Source of the DNA: Psychroserpens algicola
GTDB taxonomy: Bacteria > Bacteroidota > Bacteroidia > Flavobacteriales > Flavobacteriaceae
Length of the DNA: 64,000 nt
Assembly (NCBI RefSeq): GCF_014526325.1
Contig: NZ_JACNMJ010000007.1
Span: forward strand, 1-64,000
Reading direction: 5' to 3'
The position numbers were made by a program, and so were the translations under genes. This document shows positions 1 through 10,457 of the stretch, one piece after another. Positions within the stretch are counted from its first letter, which is position 1, and the number at the start of each line of letters is the position of its first letter. The notes under the pieces were generated by a model that was not told the DNA's origin, made no database searches, and saw nothing but the letters and a program-made list of their open reading frames with translations.

Positions 1-1
1 A

Positions 2-985
2 GCTAATTCATTCGAGCCAGGATCATTAAGCTATACAAATGGTGGAACTGGAGTTTGTGAAATTTCAGGATCAGTACCAGGAGAATTAAGCGGATCATAC
101 GATGAGTGTGGTGGTACATTAGAAGTAGATTGGACGTATACTGATGATTGTCAAAGAACAATTACAGCTAAGAAAACAATCACTGTATTACCAGCACCAG
201 CAGCTGAGTTTGAAGAAGTTGAAAACATGGAAGTTTCATGTGAAGAAGCGGCATCAATTGAAGCAGGATCATTAAGCTATACAAATGGTGGAACTGGAGT
301 TTGTGAAATTTCAGGATCAGTACCAGGAGAATTAAGCGGATCATACGATGAGTGTGGTGGTACATTAGAAGTAAATTGGACGTACACTGATGATTGTCAA
401 AGAACAATCACAGCAAGTAAAACAATTACTGTATTACCAGCACCAGCAGCTGAGTTTGATGAAGTTGAAAACATGGAGATTACATGTCAGGAAGCTAATT
501 CATTCGAGCCAGGATCATTAAGTTATACTAATGGTGGAACTGGAGCATGTGAGATCTCAGGATCTGTACAAGGTGAATTGAGTGGAACATTTAACGAATG
601 TGGTGGAACACTTGAAGTAGATTGGACGTATACTGATGATTGTCAAAGAACAATTACAGCTAAGAGAACAATCACTGTATTACCAGCAGCTGCTGCAGAA
701 TTTGAAACAGCTTTTGAAGTTAATATTTCTTGTGAAGAGTTAGATTCATTCGAGCCAGCTCCATTAAGTTATACTAATGGTGAAACTGGAGCATGTGAGA
801 TTTCAGGATCTGTTCCTGGTCACGCACAAGACTTCGAAGGAAGCTGTGGAACGTTCTTAGTAGATTATACATTTACTGATGAATGTGGACGTACAATTAA
901 TGCTAAGAGAACTGTTAATGTAACAGATAACGAAGCACCAACGTCTACAGGAGTATGTGATAACGAAGAAATGACACTTGAAGGT
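2..985 (+). repeat. Tandem 246-bp coding repeat, four copies
   Basis: Equivalent points fall at 20, 266, 512 and 758, an exact 246-bp spacing (82 codons). The first two copies are almost identical in DNA, including synonymous sites; copies three and four have diverged further. The array continues beyond the left edge. Confidence 0.9.
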
Positions 986-3046
986 TGCCCAGCAACTGCT
1001 GAAATCTCTCTACAAGTTGGAGATGAAATTAGCATAGCTGATAGAGACTGGACAGTTGGTGGAATTTCTATCGAAGAAATGAACGGTACTTTAGCACCTT
1101 GCTTTACTGATAATTGTGCAGATACAAGTGATTTAACTTTCAGAGTTATTTCTAAAAATGCTATCAGAAAAGATTGTGATGCAATACTTACTGTTACATT
1201 TGAAGTAGAAGATACTTGTGAAAATGTATCTGAACCATTTACATGTACGTTTATTGTAGTAGATACTACTGAGCCTACATTTAATGAAGAATTACCAGGA
1301 GATTTAACTCTAGAGTGTGGTGATGAAATTCCAGAAGCACCAGTGTTAACTGCTAGTGATGATTGTTCAGATGTTACTGTAGATTACGATCCAGGAATGT
1401 CTAAGAGAGTTTGTAAAGCTGATGACGCTGGAAACCATACTTTATGGATTAGTAATAAAGGAGGTTTAGGAGCAACTAGTGTAAACTGGACTGCTATTAG
1501 CGCAACATCATTTGAGCAATACTCAAACGGTACAGCTAAATTAGAAGGAACAGTAGCTAATGTTAATAATGCGAATCAAATATTCGAATTCATTGCATGG
1601 TTTAAAGAAGGTAGTACGTATGAAGAGTGGACATCTACTCCAAATGCTGCGTCTTCAACTGGATTCCGTCAGCCTAAATTAGATGCTGGTACAACTAATG
1701 GAGCTACATTAGCAGATGCACAGACTTGGACTTATTACCTAATGGATGAATCTAAAGACAATAAATTAGTTGGGCAAGGTGCCTACGCAGGTGTAGAGTT
1801 AGAATTAACTCACAACCCAGCTAACTTAGTATTTGGATTACAATATGGTGAGAAAGCTAGTTTACAGAGCAATGGTCTAGGAGTGTCTACTTGGATTAGA
1901 ATTAATGGTGAAGTTAACGGAAACGATTACTATAGTAATGGTGACTTTAACGTAGCATTATCTGACTGTATAGATGATCCTAACTTTGAGCCACAAGGTT
2001 GTGATGAAACTATTGTTCGTACTTGGACTGCAACTGATGCTTGTGGAAATGTGGCAACGCATACACAAACAATCACAATTAGTGATGATACTGCACCAGT
2101 AGTAGATTGTCCAGAAGATGTTGATTTCGGTTTTGTAGATGAAGCGCCAACTCAGTTCGCTGACAAGGCTCCATATACAGATAACTGTAGTGCTTCAGGA
2201 CAAACACAAGTATTTACTGATAGTCTTACAAATGTTACACCTGGTGAAGAAGTACAAGTTGGATCTGAATTTAGATTCATCTTCGAAGAAGGTTATATCT
2301 TAACATTTGGAGATTCACCAGCAGGAACTGTAAACGACGCACCTTATTATCAAGGTTATGTTACAGATTACGCAGGTAACTATTTACCTCAGTATGGTAA
2401 CTTTGAGTTGATTTACTACTTTAATGGTGTATTTGCAGACTACAGTGTAGTTCAAAATGGAGATGAAGTTGGATATGGACCAATAATCGATGGTTTACCT
2501 TCTTGTAACTCTGAAGATTGGTACATAGAAAGCACTAACGGTCATAACAAAGCTATGGTTGTTGAATGTGGGCAGTTTGAAACTACTGCAGAGTATGAAT
2601 TTACTCGTACTTTCTATGCAACTGATGATTGTGGAAATGTTGGTGAGTGTTCTGTAACTTATACATGGAGCACAGAATACCAAGCTCCTGCTAGAGCTAG
2701 CAATGCTACTGATGAGAATTTCGCATTCTACCCTACAAACAGGGATCCAGAAGCAGCTCAAGCTAGAACTGAAGGTGTAACAATCGACTTTACTGCTTAT
2801 CCAGTACCATTCGATAAGGAAGTTAATATTGCATACTCATTTGAGTTTGAAACTAATGTAACTATTGAGTTATTTGATACTAAAGGTCTATTGATCTTAA
2901 CTGAAACTAACGATAGATATGTTACAGGTTCTAACGGTAAATCTACTTTTGATTTATCAAGAATATCAAATCAAATGTTCTATGTGAAGTTAACAACAAG
3001 TCAAGGTTCTGTTACTAAGAAGATTGTATCTTCTGGTAAGAAGTAA
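2..3046 (+). CDS. Giant repetitive surface adhesin, 3' part, with T9SS sorting domain (5' partial)
   Basis: The frame is open from base 2, so the true start lies left of the window; an internal ATG at 227 is not the start. The visible part begins with four copies of an 82-residue module (exact 246-bp period) with conserved cysteines and the motif WTYTDDCQRTI. HYR-like modules follow, with phrases such as TWTATDACGN and TDNC. Two longer stretches without the repeat pattern (about 1396-1965 and 2190-2580) appear inserted between cysteine-bearing halves of these modules. The last 80 residues (YPVPFDKEVNIAYSF to VTKKIVSSGKK) look like a type A T9SS C-terminal sorting domain, so export through the type IX system to the cell surface is inferred. 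Known relatives are large adhesins or gliding-associated proteins; the ligand is unknown. Confidence 0.85.
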   Translation, partial: ANSFEPGSLSYTNGGTGVCEISGSVPGELSGSYDECGGTLEVDWTYTDDCQRTITAKKTITVLPAPAAEFEEVENMEVSCEEAASIEAGSLSYTNGGTGVCEISGSVPGELSGSYDECGGTLEVNWTYTDDCQRTITASKTITVLPAPAAEFDEVENMEITCQEANSFEPGSLSYTNGGTGACEISGSVQGELSGTFNECGGTLEVDWTYTDDCQRTITAKRTITVLPAAAAEFETAFEVNISCEELDSFEPAPLSYTNGETGACEISGSVPGHAQDFEGSCGTFLVDYTFTDECGRTINAKRTVNVTDNEAPTSTGVCDNEEMTLEGCPATAEISLQVGDEISIADRDWTVGGISIEEMNGTLAPCFTDNCADTSDLTFRVISKNAIRKDCDAILTVTFEVEDTCENVSEPFTCTFIVVDTTEPTFNEELPGDLTLECGDEIPEAPVLTASDDCSDVTVDYDPGMSKRVCKADDAGNHTLWISNKGGLGATSVNWTAISATSFEQYSNGTAKLEGTVANVNNANQIFEFIAWFKEGSTYEEWTSTPNAASSTGFRQPKLDAGTTNGATLADAQTWTYYLMDESKDNKLVGQGAYAGVELELTHNPANLVFGLQYGEKASLQSNGLGVSTWIRINGEVNGNDYYSNGDFNVALSDCIDDPNFEPQGCDETIVRTWTATDACGNVATHTQTITISDDTAPVVDCPEDVDFGFVDEAPTQFADKAPYTDNCSASGQTQVFTDSLTNVTPGEEVQVGSEFRFIFEEGYILTFGDSPAGTVNDAPYYQGYVTDYAGNYLPQYGNFELIYYFNGVFADYSVVQNGDEVGYGPIIDGLPSCNSEDWYIESTNGHNKAMVVECGQFETTAEYEFTRTFYATDDCGNVGECSVTYTWSTEYQAPARASNATDENFAFYPTNRDPEAAQARTEGVTIDFTAYPVPFDKEVNIAYSFEFETNVTIELFDTKGLLILTETNDRYVTGSNGKSTFDLSRISNQMFYVKLTTSQGSVTKKIVSSGKK

Positions 3047-3083
3047 TTGATAAATAATTAGGGAATTTCCCTAAGGGTAAATA

Positions 3084-3116
3084 AAAAAGGCAGCTATTTA
3101 ATAGCTGCCTTTTTGT
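3084..3116 (+). terminator. Intrinsic terminator of the adhesin gene
   Basis: A 9-bp stem (GGCAGCTAT 3089-3097 with ATAGCTGCC 3101-3109) with a 3-nt loop is followed by a T run. An A run precedes it, so it could work in both directions. Confidence 0.85.
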
Positions 3117-3281
3117 ATTTAATAAACTGATATTGTAGGGATGCATATAATTATCACAGTTTAACACAGTAAAAACCCTCTAGTGCTTAATATAATAGCA
3201 ATTGAGGAAAAGGAAGTAACTGTTTAAATGATAAGAAGTAACTAAGGTTTCTTATAGCAAAAAAAAGGAAAGAAGATTGAA

Positions 3282-3647
3282 TTATTTAATAACTGAGCGT
3301 GCCCATTCAATAGCCTCATCTAAAGTGTCAAAAATTTCGAAAGGCTTATTGAGAAATAACTTTTCTATTTGAGCTGCACTCTTGGCCATATAATTTTTTG
3401 ATACAACACAAAATCCGACAAGATTATTAATCTTTGAAGTTTCATTATATACTGCTGGATCTACAGAATATGAATTTATTCTGTGAGTGATATAAACAAA
3501 TGGATTGTTCTTAAAATAAGTGTTAGCTACATTTTTTAAAATTTCGTTATGCTCAGATGTAATATTAACACCTGTATTTACGGTAACTACCATGTAGCTG
3601 TCATAAATGTGAATCACACAAAAGTTTAATGTTAACTTATCTGTCAT
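3282..3647 (-). CDS. SpoIIAA/STAS-like conserved protein
   Basis: A 121-residue soluble protein without signal peptide. The pattern (a VVTVNTGVNIT strand, a YITHRINSYSVDP segment, a central VGFCVVSKN strand and a C-terminal helix FDTLDEAIEWARSVI) resembles the SpoIIAA-like/STAS-SEC14 group common in Flavobacteriia, whose role is unknown. It is separated from clpC upstream by a strong terminator and is probably transcribed alone. An alternative start at the second Met (VVTVNT region) would shorten it by 18 residues. The family call rests on fold-like resemblance only. Confidence 0.6.
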   Translation of the reverse strand: MTDKLTLNFCVIHIYDSYMVVTVNTGVNITSEHNEILKNVANTYFKNNPFVYITHRINSYSVDPAVYNETSKINNLVGFCVVSKNYMAKSAAQIEKLFLNKPFEIFDTLDEAIEWARSVIK

Positions 3648-3680
3648 ATTTTAAAGTTAATCAATCTAAAAGCTTGAAAC

Positions 3681-3717
3681 AAAAAAAAGCCTCTTTATTT
3701 AAAGAGGCTTTTTTTTT
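3681..3717 (-). terminator. Terminator of clpC (bidirectional shape)
   Basis: Stem GCCTCTTT (3689-3696) pairs with AAAGAGGC (3701-3708), flanked by A and T runs. It lies 15 bases past the clpC stop. Confidence 0.85.
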
Positions 3718-3731
3718 AAATAGGTCAATTA

Positions 3732-6302
3732 TTATGATTCGGTCTGTGTTTCAGACTTCTCTATTTTGATCGTTAATTCATCAGATTTAGCGTCTAAATC
3801 CATAATAATTGTATCGCCTTCATGCAGTTGAGAATTAATTATTTCTTCTGCAAGAGCATCTTCTATATATTTTTGAATAGCTCTTTTTAGCGGTCTGGCT
3901 CCATAATCTTTATCAAAACCTTTTTCAGCAATATAATCTTTAGCTTTTTTCGAAAGTTTAAGCTTATATCCTAAATCTTTAATTCTTTTAATAAGATGTG
4001 CTAATTCGATATCAATAATTTTATTGATGTCTTCTCTTTCCAAAGCATTAAAAACCATCACGTCATCTATTCGGTTTAAAAATTCAGGAGCAAATGCTTT
4101 TTTCAATGCATTTTCAATAATACTCCTTGAATTATCATTAGCTTGAGCCGCTTTAGCAGAGGTTCCAAAACCAACACCTTGTCCAAAATCTTTAAGTTTC
4201 CTAGCACCAATATTAGAAGTCATAATAATGATTGTATTTCTAAAATCAATTTTACGACCTAGGCTATCTGTTAGATATCCATCGTCTAATACTTGTAAAA
4301 GCATATTAAATACATCTGGATGTGCCTTTTCGATTTCATCTAAAAGTATTACAGCATAGGGCTTACGACGAACTTTTTCAGTGAGTTGACCACCTTCTTC
4401 ATAACCAACGTAACCTGGAGGTGCTCCAATTAATCTTGAAATCGCAAATTTTTCCATGTATTCACTCATGTCAATTCTTACAAGAGCTTCTTCACTGTCA
4501 AAAAGTTCGCGAGCCAGTACTTTGGCTAACTGCGTTTTACCTACTCCTGTTTGACCTAAAAAGATAAATGAGCCAATTGGCTTATTAGGATCTTTAAGTC
4601 CAGCACGATTACGCTGAATAGCTTTTACAACCTTCGCAACAGCTTCATCTTGACCAATAACCTTGCCTTTTATTAATTCTGGCAATTGCGCTAGTTTGTT
4701 ACTTTCGGTTTGAGCAATTCTGTTTACAGGTATTCCTGTCATCATTGAGACCACATCAGCTACATTATCTTCACTAACGATTTCTCTATGTTGTTTGGTT
4801 TCTTCTTCCCATTTTTCTTGAGCTACAGCTAATTCTTTTTCAAGACGTTTTTCGTCATCTCTTAATTTAGCAGCTTCCTCATATTTTTGTTTTTTTACAA
4901 CTTTATTTTTGGTCTCTTTTACTTCTTCTAGTTTCTTTTCTAATTCTAGAATCTGTTTAGGAACATCAATGTTTGTAATATGAACACGAGATCCTGCTTC
5001 GTCTAAAGCATCAATAGCTTTGTCTGGTAAAAAGCGCTCGGTCATGTATCTGTTTGTTAATTTTACACAAGCTTCAATAGCTTCCTGAGTATAATCAACA
5101 TTGTGATGTTCCTCGTATTTCCCTTTGATATTGTTAAGGATTTCTATGGTTTCTTCTACGGATGTAGGCTCAACAATGACTTTTTGAAATCTACGTTCTA
5201 AAGCGCCATCTTTTTCAATGTATTGTCTGTATTCATCAAGTGTTGTAGCACCTATACATTGAATTTCGCCTCTTGCAAGTGCAGGCTTGAACATGTTTGA
5301 AGCATCTAAACTTCCGGTTGCTCCACCAGCTCCAACAATGGTATGAATTTCATCAATAAAGAGAATGATATCATCATTTTTTTCTAATTCATTCATAACT
5401 GCTTTCATACGCTCTTCAAATTGCCCACGATATTTTGTACCAGCAACAAGGCTGGCTAAATCTAAGGTGACAACGCGTTTGTTGAAAAGAATTCTTGAAA
5501 CTTTACGTTTCACAATTCTGAGCGCTAATCCTTCAGCTATAGCAGATTTACCAACGCCAGGTTCTCCTATTAATAAAGGATTGTTTTTCTTTCTACGACT
5601 TAAAATTTGCGAGACACGTTGTATCTCCTTTTCGCGTCCAACAACTGGGTCTAGTTTTCCTTCTTCTGCTAGTACAGTTAAGTCTCTTCCAAAATTGTCT
5701 AAAACAGGAGTTTTGGACTTTTTTGTTGATTTAGCCGAACTTTGTCCAAAAGGGTTTTCTTTTGCACCTTCTTCTTCCTCATTTGGTTCATCATCAGAGA
5801 ACGACTCTGACTTAGGAAGATCTATATAATCATCATCATTTGTTATCATAAATTTGAATTGTTCTTTTACATTATCATAATCCACCTTTAACTTATTTAA
5901 AAGCTTAGTAGTTGGGTCGTTTTCATTTCTTAAGATACACAATAGTAAATGTGCTGTGTTAATAGATGTACTTTGAAACAGCTTAGCTTCTAAAAAAGTT
6001 GTTTTTAAAGCACGCTCTGCCTGTCGAGTTAGGTGTAGGTTTTTCTTCTCATTAGAAGTTACCGTAATATTAGGGTTTGCAGGGCTTAAAATTTCAACCT
6101 TACGTCTTAAATGATCAAGGTCTATATCCAGCGCATTCAATATATCTATAGCTTTGCCATTGCCATCACGAAGTAAGCCTAACATTAAATGTTCGGTACC
6201 AATAAAATCGTGACCCAATCGCAACGCTTCTTCTTTGCTATATGCAATTACATCTTTAACTCTTGGGGAAAAATTATCATCCATAGTAATTTCTTTCTGC
6301 AT
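3732..6302 (-). CDS. clpC: ATP-dependent Clp protease ATP-binding subunit ClpC
   Basis: An HSP100/Clp unfoldase that feeds proteins into ClpP or acts as a disaggregase in the cytoplasm. Two Clp-N repeats occupy about residues 9-150, then an acidic linker, AAA-1 with Walker A GEPGVGKS at 246-253, a UVR-type coiled coil (KQKYEEAAKLRDDEKRLEKE), AAA-2 with Walker A GQTGVGKT, and a C-terminal D2-small domain. Length (856) is normal for ClpC. The first ATG gives MQKEITMDDNFSP; most relatives begin at the equivalent of MDDNFSP, so a start at 6284 is equally plausible. It is divergent from gyrA across a 239-bp gap. No clear promoter for this strand was recognised in that gap. Confidence 0.95.
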   Translation of the reverse strand: MQKEITMDDNFSPRVKDVIAYSKEEALRLGHDFIGTEHLMLGLLRDGNGKAIDILNALDIDLDHLRRKVEILSPANPNITVTSNEKKNLHLTRQAERALKTTFLEAKLFQSTSINTAHLLLCILRNENDPTTKLLNKLKVDYDNVKEQFKFMITNDDDYIDLPKSESFSDDEPNEEEEGAKENPFGQSSAKSTKKSKTPVLDNFGRDLTVLAEEGKLDPVVGREKEIQRVSQILSRRKKNNPLLIGEPGVGKSAIAEGLALRIVKRKVSRILFNKRVVTLDLASLVAGTKYRGQFEERMKAVMNELEKNDDIILFIDEIHTIVGAGGATGSLDASNMFKPALARGEIQCIGATTLDEYRQYIEKDGALERRFQKVIVEPTSVEETIEILNNIKGKYEEHHNVDYTQEAIEACVKLTNRYMTERFLPDKAIDALDEAGSRVHITNIDVPKQILELEKKLEEVKETKNKVVKKQKYEEAAKLRDDEKRLEKELAVAQEKWEEETKQHREIVSEDNVADVVSMMTGIPVNRIAQTESNKLAQLPELIKGKVIGQDEAVAKVVKAIQRNRAGLKDPNKPIGSFIFLGQTGVGKTQLAKVLARELFDSEEALVRIDMSEYMEKFAISRLIGAPPGYVGYEEGGQLTEKVRRKPYAVILLDEIEKAHPDVFNMLLQVLDDGYLTDSLGRKIDFRNTIIIMTSNIGARKLKDFGQGVGFGTSAKAAQANDNSRSIIENALKKAFAPEFLNRIDDVMVFNALEREDINKIIDIELAHLIKRIKDLGYKLKLSKKAKDYIAEKGFDKDYGARPLKRAIQKYIEDALAEEIINSQLHEGDTIIMDLDAKSDELTIKIEKSETQTES

Positions 6303-6541
6303 TAAAAATAATAAAATCTATATATAAAAGGGCAAAAACTATACCTTAAATATAGTACCAGTACTAATAGAGTGAAAAAAGTTTACAAATTCAAAGTATT
6401 TAACAAGATACTTATTAAAAATCAGCTTAAAATTTGTTAATAAATAGTTTTAAATTTGGAGCATATAAGACGCTTAAACACTATGAAAATCGTTATCTTA
6501 GCACGATTTGAAAACCTACAAAAATCTAATTTATATAATAT

Positions 6542-9097
6542 ATGGAAGAAGGAGAGAAATTGATCCCTATAAACATTGAGGATGAAATGAAATCTGCCTA
6601 CATTGATTATTCAATGTCGGTCATTGTGTCACGTGCATTACCTGATGTGAGAGATGGTTTAAAACCTGTTCATAGACGAGTACTTTATGGAATGCATGAA
6701 CTTGGTGTTAGGTCAAATACTGCTCATAAAAAGTCGGCAAGAATTGTTGGTGAGGTATTAGGTAAATATCATCCACATGGTGATACGTCTGTCTATGACA
6801 CCATGGTACGTATGGCTCAAGAATGGAGTTTACGTTACATGCTTGTAGATGGTCAAGGAAACTTTGGGTCAATTGATGGTGACAGTCCTGCGGCAATGCG
6901 TTATACGGAAGCCAGAATGAAGAAAATATCTGAAGAGATGCTTGCCGATATTGATAAAGAAACTGTAGATCATAAACTTAATTTTGATGATACTTTACAA
7001 GAACCAACTGTACTGCCAACCAGAATACCTGGACTTCTAGTTAATGGAGCTTCTGGTATTGCTGTAGGTATGGCTACTAATATGCCTCCTCATAACTTAT
7101 CTGAAGTTATAGATGGAACAGTTGCTTTTATTGATAATAACGATATTGAAATTGACGAACTTATTCAGCATGTTAAAGCACCTGATTTTCCTACAGGTGG
7201 AACCATTTATGGTTATGATGGTGTTCGTGAAGCATTTAAAACTGGTCGCGGACGTATCGTAATTCGTGGAAAGGCTAGAATAGAAGAGGTTCAAGGAAGA
7301 GAATCTATTATTGTTACTGAAATTCCATATCAGGTTAACAAGGCTGATATGATTAAAAAAACTGCCGATTTAATTAACGATAAAAAAATCGACGGTATCT
7401 CTCTAATTAGAGATGAATCTGATAGAAATGGTATGCGAATCGTCTATGTATTAAAACGTGATGCCATACCTAACATCGTATTAAACATGTTGTATAAATA
7501 TACAGCATTACAATCGTCGTTTAGTGTAAACAATATTGCATTAGTAAAAGGCCGTCCTCAATTACTGAATCTAAAAGAGATGATTCATTACTTCGTGGAA
7601 CATAGACATGATGTTGTTGTAAGACGTACCAAATACGAATTAAGAAAAGCAGAAGAACGCGCACATATATTAGAAGGTTTAATTATTGCTTCTGATAATA
7701 TTGACGAGGTTATTGCACTTATTAGAGCGTCTTCAAATGCCGATGAAGCAAGAGCTAAATTAATGGAGCGTTTTAAGCTTTCAGAAATACAAGCCAAAGC
7801 TATCGTAGAAATGCGATTACGTCAGCTTACAGGATTAGAACAAGATAAATTGCGTTCTGAGTATGAAGAGTTGATGAAAACTATCGAAGATTTAAAAGAT
7901 ATTCTTGATAAAAAAGAACGTCGTTACGAGATTATTAAAGATGAACTTTTAGTCATTAAAGAAAAGTATGGTGATGAGCGTCGTTCGCAAATTGAATATG
8001 CTGGAGGTGATTTAAGTATTGAAGACATGATTCCTGATGAGCAGGTAGTTATTACTATTTCTCATGCAGGTTATATTAAAAGAACATCACTTACTGAGTA
8101 TAAAACACAAAATAGAGGAGGTGTTGGTCAAAAAGCATCAACTACACGTAATGAAGATTTCCTAGAACATCTGTTTGTAGGAACTAATCATCAGTATATG
8201 TTGTTTTTTACTCAGAAAGGAAAATGTTTCTGGATGCGCGTTTATGAAATCCCTGAAGGAAGTAAAACTTCAAAAGGTAGAGCTATTCAAAACCTAATTA
8301 ATATTGAGCAAGATGATAAGGTAATGGCATTTATCTGTACTCAAGATTTAAAAGACGAAGACTACATTAACAGTCACTATGTCATTATGGCGACTAAAAA
8401 AGGTCAGGTGAAAAAGACAGCTTTAGAGCAGTATTCAAGACCGCGTACCAATGGTATTAACGCCATAACGATTAAAGAAGATGATGAGTTATTAGAAGCA
8501 AAGCTAACCACTGGTAATAGTCAGGTAATGTTAGCTTTAAAATCTGGTAAAGCGATTCGATTTGAAGAAGAGAAAACTAGACCAATGGGTCGAAATGCTT
8601 CTGGAGTTAGAGGGATTCGTTTAGCAAATGATGCAGATGAAGTCATCGGTATGATTGCCATAGAAAATCCTCAGGAAGAATCTGTTTTAGTGGTTTCTGA
8701 AAAAGGCTACGGAAAACGTAGTTATATTGATGATCCAGAAGATGGAGAAGCAATCTACAGAATTACTAATCGTGGAGGAAAAGGAGTTAAGACGATTTCA
8801 GTTACTGAAAAAACCGGACATCTGGTAGCCATCAAATCTGTAACCGACGAAGATGATTTAATGATTATCAATAGATCTGGTATTGCCATTCGTATGGAAG
8901 TTGCTGATTTACGTGTGATGGGAAGAGCTACTCAAGGTGTTAAACTTATTAATTTAAAAGGTAGTGATTCTATTGCAGCAGTAGCGAAAGTGATGAAAGA
9001 AGATGACGATGAAACAGATGAAAAAGATGTTGATTCTACTGATATTCAGGACATTAACGAAAACGGCACAACTATTGATTCTTCAGAAGAAGAATAA
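6542..9097 (+). CDS. gyrA: DNA gyrase subunit A
   Basis: Breaks and rejoins DNA in the GyrA2B2 complex to introduce negative supercoils. The catalytic tyrosine is Tyr121 in AAMRYTEAR. The quinolone-determining region reads [14 protein letters not shown]: the position equivalent to E. coli Ser83 is Thr82 and that of Asp87 is Asp86, as reported for fish-pathogenic Flavobacterium, so the Thr looks native. The C-terminal beta-pinwheel carries GyrA-box-like NRGGVGQK and NRGGKG. The end is a long acidic tail. A TPR gene follows after 28 bases, so the two may be cotranscribed. Confidence 0.97.
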   Translation: MEEGEKLIPINIEDEMKSAYIDYSMSVIVSRALPDVRDGLKPVHRRVLYGMHELGVRSNTAHKKSARIVGEVLGKYHPHGDTSVYDTMVRMAQEWSLRYMLVDGQGNFGSIDGDSPAAMRYTEARMKKISEEMLADIDKETVDHKLNFDDTLQEPTVLPTRIPGLLVNGASGIAVGMATNMPPHNLSEVIDGTVAFIDNNDIEIDELIQHVKAPDFPTGGTIYGYDGVREAFKTGRGRIVIRGKARIEEVQGRESIIVTEIPYQVNKADMIKKTADLINDKKIDGISLIRDESDRNGMRIVYVLKRDAIPNIVLNMLYKYTALQSSFSVNNIALVKGRPQLLNLKEMIHYFVEHRHDVVVRRTKYELRKAEERAHILEGLIIASDNIDEVIALIRASSNADEARAKLMERFKLSEIQAKAIVEMRLRQLTGLEQDKLRSEYEELMKTIEDLKDILDKKERRYEIIKDELLVIKEKYGDERRSQIEYAGGDLSIEDMIPDEQVVITISHAGYIKRTSLTEYKTQNRGGVGQKASTTRNEDFLEHLFVGTNHQYMLFFTQKGKCFWMRVYEIPEGSKTSKGRAIQNLINIEQDDKVMAFICTQDLKDEDYINSHYVIMATKKGQVKKTALEQYSRPRTNGINAITIKEDDELLEAKLTTGNSQVMLALKSGKAIRFEEEKTRPMGRNASGVRGIRLANDADEVIGMIAIENPQEESVLVVSEKGYGKRSYIDDPEDGEAIYRITNRGGKGVKTISVTEKTGHLVAIKSVTDEDDLMIINRSGIAIRMEVADLRVMGRATQGVKLINLKGSDSIAAVAKVMKEDDDETDEKDVDSTDIQDINENGTTIDSSEEE

Positions 9098-9125
9098 CAT
9101 ACATTAACACTAAAAATAACTAATA

Positions 9126-10400
9126 ATGAAAAAACAAATCGTAGTTGCTTTAGCACTTTTGGTAAGTACTATGTCATTTTCACAAAAGAGTGAACTTAAA
9201 GCTGCTGAAAAAGCAATTAAAACTGGAAATTTTGCCGATGCTAAATCTGCAATTCAATCTGCTGAATCTCTGATAGGAGGAGCTGATGATAAACTAAAAG
9301 CTAAATTCTATTTCCTTAAAGGGCAAGCACTTTATGCTAATGGTACAGCGTCTAATTCTGACATAGATGCTGCTATCGAAAGTTTTAATAAAGTAAGTGA
9401 TGTTGAAGGTTCAAGTAAAGGAAAATACACTGCACAAGTAAGCACATTAAAAACTGAAATTTTAAATAACTTTTTAACTAAGGCAAACTCAGCTTTACAA
9501 AGTAAAGATTACGTAAAGTCATCCATTGGATTTGAAAAGGCTTACAGAATGTCTCCACAAGATACTCTGTATTTATATTACGCAGCTTCAACTGCAGTAA
9601 CAGGTCAAGACTATGAAACTTCTTTGAAGTACTATGAAGAACTCAGAGATTTAGGGTATCAAGGTGTTGAAACGCAATATTTGGCTGTAAATAAAGAGTC
9701 TGGTGAAGAAGAATTATTTGACAATCAACTTATGCGTGATGCTTCTGTAAGAGCAGGTTCTCATATTGCTCCAAAGCAAAAAAATACAGAATCTAAATCT
9801 GCAGAAATCGTAAAAAATATTGCTTTAATTCACTTAAGTAATGGTGATAACGAGAAGGCTATTTCTGCAATGAAAGATGCCAGAGAACAAAATCCTGATG
9901 ATTTAGGACTTTTAATTTCTGAAGCTAATGTACATCTTAAAATGGGAAATAAGGACCGTTTTAAAGAGCTAATGCAGGAAGCTACTACCAAAGATCCAGA
10001 CAATGCTGAGTTGCAATATAACTTAGGTGTAATTGCTGGTGAAGCTGGTGAAGTTGACGCAGCAAAATCGTATTATGAAAAAGCGATAGCTTTAGATCCA
10101 TCTTATGCAGATGCTTACAATAATATGGCTGTATTAATTTTAGGACAGGAAAAAGAGATTTTTGATCAAATGAATGCATTAGGAACTTCTGCTGCTGATG
10201 ATAGAAAGTACGAAGAACTTCAAGGTCAGAAACAAAAACTGTATGAATCTGCAATACCGTTTTTAGAAACAACATTAAAGTTAAAACCTAAAAGTATTCA
10301 GGCTGCAAAAACATTAATGAATATTTATAGTGCATTATCAATGACAGATAAATTTCAGGATATGAAAGCTAAGGTTGCTGAGTTAGAAGCAGGAAACTAA
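9126..10400 (+). CDS. Exported tetratricopeptide-repeat protein
   Basis: A signal peptide (KKQIVVALALLVSTMSFSQ) directs it to the periplasm. The mature 405 residues are helical with TPR units, clearest in the stretch with NAELQYNLGVIAGEAGEVD and DPSYADAYNNMAVL, followed by another TPR pair near the C terminus. Relatives in Flavobacteriia lie downstream of gyrA in the same order; I know no defined function. TPRs suggest protein scaffolding. It begins 28 bases after gyrA and ends at a terminator shared with the convergent peptidase gene. Confidence 0.85.
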   Translation: MKKQIVVALALLVSTMSFSQKSELKAAEKAIKTGNFADAKSAIQSAESLIGGADDKLKAKFYFLKGQALYANGTASNSDIDAAIESFNKVSDVEGSSKGKYTAQVSTLKTEILNNFLTKANSALQSKDYVKSSIGFEKAYRMSPQDTLYLYYAASTAVTGQDYETSLKYYEELRDLGYQGVETQYLAVNKESGEEELFDNQLMRDASVRAGSHIAPKQKNTESKSAEIVKNIALIHLSNGDNEKAISAMKDAREQNPDDLGLLISEANVHLKMGNKDRFKELMQEATTKDPDNAELQYNLGVIAGEAGEVDAAKSYYEKAIALDPSYADAYNNMAVLILGQEKEIFDQMNALGTSAADDRKYEELQGQKQKLYESAIPFLETTLKLKPKSIQAAKTLMNIYSALSMTDKFQDMKAKVAELEAGN

Positions 10401-10418
10401 GTAATACATACATTAAAA

Positions 10419-10457
10419 TAAAAGCGTCCTAATAATTATTGGGACGCTTTTTTTATA
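10419..10457. terminator. Shared bidirectional terminator
   Basis: Stem AAAGCGTCC (10421-10429) pairs with GGACGCTTT (10442-10450), with T runs on both strands, between the convergent TPR and NlpC/P60 genes. Confidence 0.85.

Noticed and set aside
5365-5829. 154-codon frame opposite clpC
   Set aside because: Shadow of the conserved clpC coding strand; the product is low-complexity and has no recognisable features.
6450-6510. gyrA promoter around TATCTTAG at 6494
   Set aside because: The -7 match is imperfect and no TTG lies at the right distance, so I do not list it as a feature.
6542-9097. Thr82 in GyrA as a quinolone-resistance mutation
   Set aside because: Thr at this position is the recalled wild-type residue in related Flavobacterium, so it need not indicate selected resistance.
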